From assembly GCA_014529385.2 (NCBI GenBank), contig CM043960.1, positions 70,805,410 through 70,869,409 of the forward strand: a DNA stretch of 64,000 nucleotides, read 5' to 3'. Position 1 is the first letter of the stretch. Every line of letters begins with the position of its first letter. The notes beneath the pieces are model-generated. The model saw nothing but the letters and a program-made list of their open reading frames with translations, was not told the DNA's origin and searched no databases. The position numbers and the translations under genes were made by a program. Positions 57,228 through 64,000 of the stretch are shown one piece after another. Source of the stretch: Adiantum capillus-veneris (Eukaryota; Streptophyta; Polypodiopsida; Polypodiales; Pteridaceae).

Positions 57228-57761
57228 ATGGCTGGATCACAGGACACTGCTCTTTACAATATCAAGAAGCTGGATGGAACCAATTTCCCATTGTGGAAGA
57301 AGCAGATTTGGCATGTTTTGGTACAAAAGAAGCAGATAAAACCTATAATGCTCAAGGGGATAAAACCACAAGATATGGACGAAGATGAATGGAGCGAAAT
57401 GGATGAATTGGCACTTTCTACCATTATGCTGAATTTGGCAGAAAGCGTTTACTTCAATGTAGCAGACGAGATGTCGGCTTATCAAGCATGGACAAAGTTG
57501 AGTGATCTATATGAGAAGCAGAGTGCAGCTTCACAGGTATATTGGCTTAAGAAGCTTGTTCACTTGAAGATGAAAGAAGGGACACCTATGTCCAATCATC
57601 TGAATGAATTCAACACCATCTACAGTCAATTGTCAGCTCAAGGTGTCAAGTTTGATGAACCTATTAGAGCTATGTTCCTGTTGATCACATTGCCAGAAAG
57701 TTGGGACACTTTTCGCACAGCTTTGAGTAACCGAGCAACCGAACGTTTCTTTGTGGCATAG
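57228..57761 (+). pseudogene. Copia gag, C-terminally deleted
   Basis: ATG at 57228. YNIKKLDGTNFPLWKKQIWH and the UBN2/gag_pre region (AWTKLSDLYEKQSAASQVYW, HLNEFNTIYSQLSAQGVKF, LLITLPESWDTFRTALSN) form an intact capsid part of about 170 residues. Right after ALSNRATER a deletion joins it, out of frame, to the integrase zinc finger (LWHSRLGHMS). The nucleocapsid knuckle, linker and aspartic protease are therefore missing. Gag would package RNA but could not be processed by its own protease. Confidence 0.9.
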
Positions 57762-58740
57762 CCGATTAGGACATATGTCCAAGAAGGGAATGGAAATCTT
57801 GTCTCATTCTGGTTATTTTCTTGGCTTGTCATTTAATGATTTTGAATTCTGTGAACATTGTCTGTATGGTAAGCAAACACAGCAGCCACATAAGCATAGA
57901 AGCAGTAGAAGAGATACTCAGCTGGCACTTGTTCATAGTGATTTGTGTGGACCTATGCCTAACCTATCTCTAGGGGGGGGAGCTTCTTACTTTATGACAT
58001 TTATAGATGATTACTCGAGGAAAGTATGGGTTTACTTTCTCAAGCACAAGGATGAAGCGTTTAGTGTTTTCAAAATGTTTGTGACACTTGTGGAGAATCA
58101 GAGTGGCAAGAAGCTTAAATGCTTACACACTGACAATAGTGGAGAGTATGTTTCAAAGGCCTTTCAGGACTTTTGTGAGTCAAAAGGTATAAAACGTGAA
58201 CTTACTGCTCCTTACAATCCTCCTCAAAATGGTGTTGCTGAGAGGATGAATAGGACCATACAAGAGAAGGTCAGAAGTATGTTGTCTAATGCACAACTGC
58301 CAAATGGGTTTTGGGCTAAAGCTGTATCAACAGCTCTTCATCTTATAAATAGATCTCCTAGCAAGGTTTTGCAGAAGGATTCAGTGGCAGAGATGGTATG
58401 GTCAGGCAAAATGCCCTCATACAAGCATCTAAGATTCTTTGGCTGTGAGGCATATACTCATGTTCCAAAGGAATTTAGGAACAAACTTGAGTCAAAGAGT
58501 AGAAAGTGCATCTTGCTAGGCTATGGTAATTCTGGTGAGATGGGGTACAGACTTTGGGATCTCGAATCCAGAAAGGTTATCCATAGCAATGATGTTCACT
58601 TTAATGAAGCCAAATATCATTCTAAACCAGAGAGGGTTGAGGAGATTAGAAGACTTGTCTTCCAAGAAGATGGACCTGCACGTGCAAGACAAAATGTCAG
58701 GGCTCAAGAGGAGCAAGGACAGGATAGAGTGGAACCATAG
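57751..58740 (+). pseudogene. Copia integrase, nearly intact
   Basis: An open frame of about 329 codons with no ATG at its start, since it was part of pol. Zinc finger: WHSRLGHMSKKGME with FCEHCLYGKQ (HHCC). Catalytic core: LVHSDLCGPM (first Asp), CLHTDNSGEYVS (second Asp), YNPPQNGVAERMNRT (Glu), all in place. The C-terminal part has the usual copia FGCEAYTHVPKEFRNKLESK and LLGYGNSGEMGYRLWD. It ends at TAG 58738-58740, shortly before RT in a different frame. The protein looks able to fold, but its polyprotein context is destroyed. Confidence 0.93.
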
Positions 58741-58766
58741 GTTGTGGTTGAGCCTGAGCCACTATT

Positions 58767-59800
58767 TTGCGTAGATCTGGATGTATCACGCGACCTCCTG
58801 ATAGGTTTGTTCCATCTATGAACTATGTCATGTTGATTGATTGCAATGAGCCTTCATGTTACAAGGAAGTAGTGCAAATGAAGGACTCCAGGAATTGGCA
58901 ATTGGCCATGCAGTCAGAGATGGCAGCTCTGCATAAAAACGAGACAGGGAAGCTAGTTAAATTACCACAGGGCAAAAAGGCTTTACCTTGTAAATGGGTT
59001 TATAGGTATAAGATCACCGCTCATGATAGTCAGCCAAAGTACAAAGCAAGGCTTGTTGCCAAGGGCTTTAATCAAGAACAAGGCATTGACTTTGATGAAG
59101 TCTTCTCTCCGGTGGTCAAGATGACTGCATTGAGATGCTTTCTTGCATTGGTTGCCATATTAGATTTGGTGTTGCACCAAATGGATGTCAAGACAGCGTT
59201 CTTGCATGGTGATTTAGATTATGAAATTTACATGCAGCAGCCAGAAAGGTTTGTTGAGAAAGGCAAGGAAGATTTGGTATGCCAGTTGTTAAAGAGTCTT
59301 TATGGCTTAAAACAATCACCGAGGGCATGGTACCATAAGTTCCACAAGTTTATGCTTTCTCAAGGCTACAAACGTAGTGAGTTCGATCACTGTCTATATA
59401 CAAAGAAGGCTAAGGATGGCAATTGGCTGATCCTTATTTTGTATGTGGATGACATGTTGATTGCTGGCAAGCACTTGGAAGAAATTTCAGCTTTGAAGTC
59501 AAAGATGGAAAAATCATTTGACATGAAAGACATGGGTGAGGCAAGTCATATACTTGGTATGCGCATTGAGAGATACAGATCAAAGAAGTTGATTTGATTA
59601 TCTCAAACAGAGTATATTGACAAGGTTTTGCAACGTTTCAATATGGAGAAGGGAAAGGCATTGAGTGTTCCATTGCCACCATATGTGAAACTTAGCAAAC
59701 AAGATTGTCCTGTGTCTGAGGAAGAATAGGCTGAAATGGATAAGATTCCATATGCGTTTGCAGTGGGTAGTTTGATGTTACTCGCCCAGACATTGCATTT
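58767..59800 (+). pseudogene. Copia reverse transcriptase
   Basis: RPPDRFVPSMNY, a region with LVKLPQGKKALPCKWVYRYK, LVAKGFNQEQGIDFDEVFSP, MDVKTAFLHGDLDYEIYM, LYGLKQSPRAWYHKF and LILYVDDMLIAG (YVDD box intact, about 59442) run open to 59597. The stop TGA at 59595 follows RSKKLI. Coding continues in frame past the stop (LSQTEYIDKVLQRFN), then a second stop at about 59729 and a deletion near 59775 (within the SLMY-TRPD block) break it before RNase H. The catalytic core of RT is complete. Confidence 0.92.
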
Positions 59801-59803
59801 GCA

Positions 59804-60388
59804 GTGGGAGTAGTAAGTCAATACATGTCAAACCCAGGCAAGAAACATTGGGAGGCAGTGAAAGGAATATTGAGATACCTGAAAGCTACAAAGTGTATGC
59901 GCATATGCTATGGGAGTCAGGAGCTAAGTGTAAAGGGTTTTACAGACTCAGATTATGCAGGTGACTTAGACAACCGAAGGTCTACGTCAGGGTATGTCTT
60001 TACATTGGCTGGTGGAGCAGTATCATGGCGTTCTAGATTACAAGATTGTGTTACTCAGTCTACTACAGAGGCTGAATATGTTGCACCATTAGAGGCATGC
60101 AAAGAATCAATTTGGCTTAATCGACTAGTAACAGATTTGGGAATCAAAGAAGAGATGCCTATGTTATATTGTGATAGTCAAAGTGCTATACAATTGGCTC
60201 GCAATCCAGTTTATCACTCAAAGACAAAGCATGTGGATGTGAAGTATCATTTCATCAGGGAAATGCTTGAGGATAAGCAACTTCAGCTTGTCAAAGTTCA
60301 CACCACAGAAAATCCTGCTGATCTACTTACAAAAGGACTTCTCTCAGAGAACTTTGCGCATTTTGGCAAGCAGTTAGGTGTAGGGTAG
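59804..60388 (+). pseudogene. Copia RNase H
   Basis: An open frame of 194 codons: VVSQYMSNPGKKHWEAVKGI, GFTDSDYAGDLDNRRSTSGY (first Asp), QSTTEAEYVAPLEACKE (Glu), YCDSQSAIQLARNPVYH (Asp), HVDVKYHFIREMLE and NPADLLTKGL. The catalytic residues are present. It degrades RNA in the hybrid during replication. Upstream frame breaks separate it from RT; 80 bp of untranslated sequence and the purine tract follow. Confidence 0.92.
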
Positions 60389-60477
60389 TACATCACTTCT
60401 CTACATCTCTTGTATATTATCTTGTATAGTAGCTTCTCTCACACTTAAAGTACCACATAGGACTTTAAGTGGGAGGT

Positions 60478-60669
60478 TGTTGGGGTATAAAGCCCAATGT
60501 GGTCGCCCAGGTAAGTGGGCGGGCCGCTAGGTATGTACACATATTCTTTTGTAAAAACCTAATAAGAACTCACTTTGCTCTACACATTACAGTAGAGCGA
60601 GTTCACCATATCGTCGTGCTCTTCTTCTCGCACTCTCTCTCGTGTCGCACTTCCTCTCGTACTCCTTCA
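60478..60669 (+). repeat. 3' LTR of copia element 2
   Basis: Same length as the 5' LTR, about nine differences; followed by CCATT. Confidence 0.95.
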
Positions 60670-60899
60670 CCATTATTCCTCTCTCGTCTCGGAAGTGGTT
60701 TGAGAGTGGTTGGAAAGTCAAAGAAGAAGAACTACTGAAAGGAGAAGAGTGCCAAGTACAAGAACAAGAACTACTAAAGGAGAAGAGTGCCAGGTGAAAC
60801 TGGAGAGTTGTTGCAAGTACTATGAGAAAAAAACACCATTGAAAAGGGTAGACTAAAACTACTGAACATGTACATAATTGCTCCAATGCTGATGGTATA

Positions 60900-62560
60900 A
60901 CTGTATTTTGTGGCTCTATCACTTCCTCTCCCACTTTTAACTGTGACGTAGTTGACGCCTTGGGGGATCTGATAGGCAAAGGCTTTTCTATAGGCAAGGA
61001 GAGGTTATGGGCTATTCTTTGGGCTCTTGTGAGTACTCCAGTAGTGCCTGAGATTTCTTGAGCCAAGGTAGTAGATGAAGAAGAAGGGTGAGGAGTGAGG
61101 ACATGAGTGGATGGTGAGGGCAAAGTGGATACAGTGGGCTCGTATGAAGTAAGAAGAGTGACTTACCGAGATCATGTTGAGAGAAGAAGATGGGTGTTTC
61201 TTGGGGAAATCTCTCGTGTGTAGTGATCTTTGACATATGGACAATGTTTTCATGGTGGATCTCCTTTCGGTAGGGAACATCTAGTTTGATAATGATCATA
61301 TTCACCACACTTGTAGCACATCATCGGTCGGTTGGCTAGCTGAGGGCTAGTGGGACATGGAGGGCAAGGTTTTGTTGGAGCAAAAACTTGGTCTAGGCTA
61401 CGGGTGGTATAGAAGCTTTGTATCAAAGTACCACCATAAGGAAGGGACATAGTAGGTATAGTGGGGGATGGTAACAAGGGTAGGGGTGTATTGGGGCTTA
61501 GGTGGGTAGCCCAAGGTGAACCAACAGAGGGGCCTATGGGAGCAATTATCATGTGCATGGCCAAGGCCAAATTTGGTGTAGATGGTAGACACCCTTCAGA
61601 TGGTAGCAATCCTTGGCTTCATGACCTCCCTTACCATAGAACTTACAGTGGACCATCATGGGGCATTCCTAAGGTGGGTGGCTGAGGTTGTTGCAGTTCC
61701 TGCACCATACTTGGGCCCTAGCCTCTTGTTGTTCTTTTAGCTCTTCTAGCTCCCTTTTTAGTTGTGCCACCATAACTGTCTACTGAGAGGACCGAGATTT
61801 TTCCAATGATGTCTTTTTATCTTGGAGTGCCCTCTGCAGCTTAAGGGTTTCTGACTCTTGTTTGAGAGCTAGCAAGGTGTAAGCAATAGGTTCATTCATA
61901 AGAACAATGGGCAAAGAGTTTCCTAGTAAATCAAAAAACTATAGTCTACAATTTTTTATTATTGTGGTAGCCACAACAAAATCATCTATGGTAGCTTCAG
62001 CCTGTAAGGTTCTCAAAGCTTCTGTTGACAAGGCCTTCTCCACCCACTTCTTGATCATGAAATTCCAATTTTTGGGGTAGCTTGTCTACGAGGGATCTAG
62101 CCCGGGTCATCAATTTGGCAAAGGTCTCCCCATGACCCAACTCCAAGCTTTCCAGTTGGTCCAATTCCTTTTCCCCACAGTCGCCCAATTGAAACACCGC
62201 ACTGAAGCTGCCTTGAGGGAATTCCAATTGGCAAAGTGGCCCTCTGCAAACAGAGTATACCACTTGTCAGCCAGTCTCTCTAGGGTGGAACGAAAAAGAA
62301 CCATATATGCATCTTCTTGGTTTAGCTCATGGCTTCAACAGACAATGCTTTGAAAGTAGGTAAATTGATGTTGAACCCTCGAGAGAAAGGTTGTCAATCC
62401 CTCGACATAGGCTTGGGGTGAAGGTAATGGCCATGGTGCATGTGAGGTGGACAGAAGGCGAGTACAAGTGATGATGATGTTGAACCTTCACGGGACTTCT
62501 TAGACGTGATCCACTTGACTTAGGGTGAGTAACATGCAAGTATAGATGCAAAAATGGGGT
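60900..62560 (-). pseudogene. Gag of the minus-strand element, with two zinc-knuckle-like motifs
   Basis: On the minus strand: FRSTLERLADKWYTLFAEGH and FANWNSLKAA start a Retrotrans_gag-type capsid domain (about 62304-62150); after a frameshift, GEKELDQLESLELGHGETFA and MTRARSLVDKLPQKLEFHDQ continue it. Then FYGKGGHEAKDCYHLKG (about 61640) and CYKCGEYDHYQTRC (about 61320, a proper CX2CX4HX4C) form a knuckle pair around a Pro-rich linker. A Pro/Ser-rich tail (LTRAQRIAHNLSLPIEKPLP) follows. Several stops and frameshifts. No protease, RT or integrase follows before the left LTR. Confidence 0.8.
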
Positions 62561-62700
62561 TTCCTAAATTTTAGGCTAAAATTTAGGATAGATGGTTGGA
62601 GCGAGTACAAAAGCCTATGGCACACTAGAATGTCGCCATACTATTGGCATGACTCAATCTAATTTCCAAGGTGATTGGGCTAGCTTGCAAGACCAAATAG

Positions 62701-62722
62701 AGCGGTCCCACCGGGCATGCTA
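62701..62722 (-). other. Probable primer-binding site of the minus-strand element
   Basis: On the minus strand TAGCATGCCCGGTGGGACC follows the LTR end; plant gypsy elements often have TGGCACGCCCGGTGGGAC here, so the second base seems mutated. Confidence 0.4.
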
Positions 62723-62739
62723 AAAATGAGAGCAATTTT

Positions 62740-63715
62740 AGACAAAAATGATGCACACTGTGCTCTCTAGTGGTGGGGTGCTCTAGATGTAGTATGCATG
62801 CGGGATCACAAGCTAGCTCAAACCGGAAGACAATGCAAAAATATCTTTAAAAAACTAAACAAATAACTCAACAATGAACAAGAACTGAACAATAGACATA
62901 TGAAAACCACAAGCTTTGCAAAGGAAACACCCTGCACATAACCAAATGACCATACAAGACAAGTCTGGCTCTGGCCAACTCTACCCAGTCCATGACTACA
63001 CAACAAGGTACAATGGGATGTAGAGGCTGAGGTGCAATGGAGAGTGTAGTGGGTGCAATAGTACTACAAACCACAATGTAACTAGACCACAGAACTTCAA
63101 GGCTCATAGGCCTGACTCTCCAGACAACCAAGGTGAAGTGCTCCAAGGCTAGTGCCTAAGAGTGCAAGGCGGTAAGGCAATGGCAAGACTATGGAAAGAC
63201 TATGGCAAGACTCACAAAACACTTGCTAGACTCTCAAGAACTGTAGCTATATATATCCAGAAGCCACTTGGCCATTGCACGGCCATCACATATTTGCTGC
63301 TACTAGAAATATCTAGCCAAGGCAACTCCAAGAAACTACAAATATGTGGTATTGGTGACCTAGTAAAGCCACTGGTGATTCAAGACACTAGCCACTTGGC
63401 TAGCCACTAGATGATGGCCTAGCCCCCCGATCTTGGTCCACTATTGCCTCGGCTACTAAAGAAGTGTGTCTGGTAGCTCCTGCATGCTCTGAAAGGGGTG
63501 TCCATTGGCTGGCCACACCCTAGATGGTGAAATTTACCTCTCTTGCCAAGGTGCTATGAGCCCCATCATGGCTGGCCAACGTGTCCACACTAGACGCTCG
63601 CCCATGTGGGCAGTCCATGAGTGCCGGGGCCCTCGGACCAAGTATGGTCCAGCTCAAAGATGGTGTCCTCTGGAGCGCGTCCACTAAGGTGGCCATGCAA
63701 GATGAGTCGTGTGTA
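62740..63715 (-). repeat. Right (5') LTR of the minus-strand element
   Basis: Matches 54385-55935 without the hairpin MITE. The outer end near 63715 is approximate. Confidence 0.68.
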
Positions 63716-64000
63716 GCCCTACAGCCCCGCTACAAAGATTCATGAGAGAGATCCAGAAAGAATCTTCCAAGACCCACGTGCTCCCTACCCTTGACTCTAG
63801 ATCATTGCCCCACTATCCCAACGTGCCTGACGTAGGCAAGTCAACTCAGTTTGTCTTACCTTGTCTTTTTTCTTTCAAGAGAAGGATCTATCTAGCTTTT
63901 ACAATTTTAAAAAACTAGTGGTGCCAATATACTACATTGCCTAATTGCAGGACCCATAGTATACTACGCTCCCTAGCCACCAAGCCCACACCAAATAGGT
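63716..64000. other. No gene seen
   Basis: Flanking sequence to the window edge, without a recognisable feature. Confidence 0.4.

Larger units (their letters stand above)
55941..60669 (+). mobile_element. Ty1/copia element 2 (4.73 kb)
   Basis: LTRs 55941-56132 and 60478-60669 (192 bp each), target duplication CCATT (55936-55940 and 60670-60674), primer site and purine tract AAGTGGGAGGT all present. Gag, integrase, RT and RNase H are in copia order, but the gag C-terminus with its zinc knuckle and the whole protease are deleted. The LTRs differ at about nine positions. It is better preserved than copia element 1. Confidence 0.95.
54385..63715 (-). mobile_element. Gag-only LTR element on the minus strand, with nested MITE and copia
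   Basis: Direct repeats 54385-55935 and about 62740-63715 flank an interior that, once the copia at 55941-60669 is removed, is only about 2.1 kb and encodes gag on the minus strand. Next to the right LTR a degenerate primer site reads on the minus strand; next to the left LTR (after the copia) the minus strand has the purine run GAGACGAGAGAGGAA. Both fit a minus-oriented element. No pol is seen, so it would be non-autonomous. Outer borders are approximate and the target duplication was not found. Confidence 0.65.

Overview
The window is plant nuclear DNA made almost entirely of nested, decayed LTR retrotransposons. Four things point to a land plant: tRNA-iMet and tRNA-Asp primer-binding sites next to LTR ends, Ty3/gypsy and Ty1/copia pol modules, a hAT transposase with its C-terminal dimerisation region, and plant-like LTRs with TATA boxes and CT microsatellites. 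I cannot name the species; a TE-rich vascular plant (perhaps fern, lycophyte or other large genome) is a guess. I saw no rRNA, tRNA, CRISPR array or intact cellular gene.

Layout. 1-8504: an element with very long LTRs (about 3.5 kb) and only about 0.6 kb between them. Its 3' LTR is split by a 2.18 kb insertion (4574-6749, TG..CA ends, ACGT duplication). 8457-9790 (-): a broken coiled-coil protein gene. 9791-13293: no gene, but an LTR end plus tRNA-Asp primer site at 11727. 13294-29838 (+): a dead Ty3/gypsy element with gag, PR, RT, RNase H, integrase and chromodomain-like tail. Its 3' part holds a DNA-transposon-like insertion (19576-27713), which itself holds a 7.45 kb LTR element (20189-27640) coding for two unknown small proteins and gag-protease but no RT or integrase. 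29839-32300 (-): a second copy of the same gypsy family, inverted and truncated.

32719-44116: a complete 11.4 kb LTR element, GTTAG duplication, near-identical LTRs. It encodes gag, protease and a protein with seven W-[IV]-x-K motifs, and has no RT, RNase H or integrase. Its leader carries seven copies (plus one half-site) of a 24-bp palindrome, and just before the 3' LTR it carries a processed fragment of a DBP2-type DEAD-box RNA helicase. It sits in a 62-bp minisatellite (to about 45060), perhaps in the intron of a kinase-like gene.

45180-51448: that kinase-like pseudogene, split in its N-lobe by a copia element (45862-50821, ATATT duplication); the reading frame resumes exactly across the insertion. 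51837-52336: an unknown ORF. 52625-54011 (-): a broken hAT transposase. 54385 to about 63715: a minus-strand gag-only LTR element. Its left LTR contains a 455-bp hairpin MITE, and a copia element (55941-60669, CCATT duplication) sits at its LTR/internal border.

The common thread is parasitism. At least three elements encode a capsid-type gag (two of them also a recognisable protease) but no polymerase or integrase, so they must be mobilised in trans by autonomous relatives. The most unusual parts are the palindrome array, the W-[IV]-x-K protein, the captured helicase, and a small ORF (ORF-b) conserved between two otherwise different insertions.
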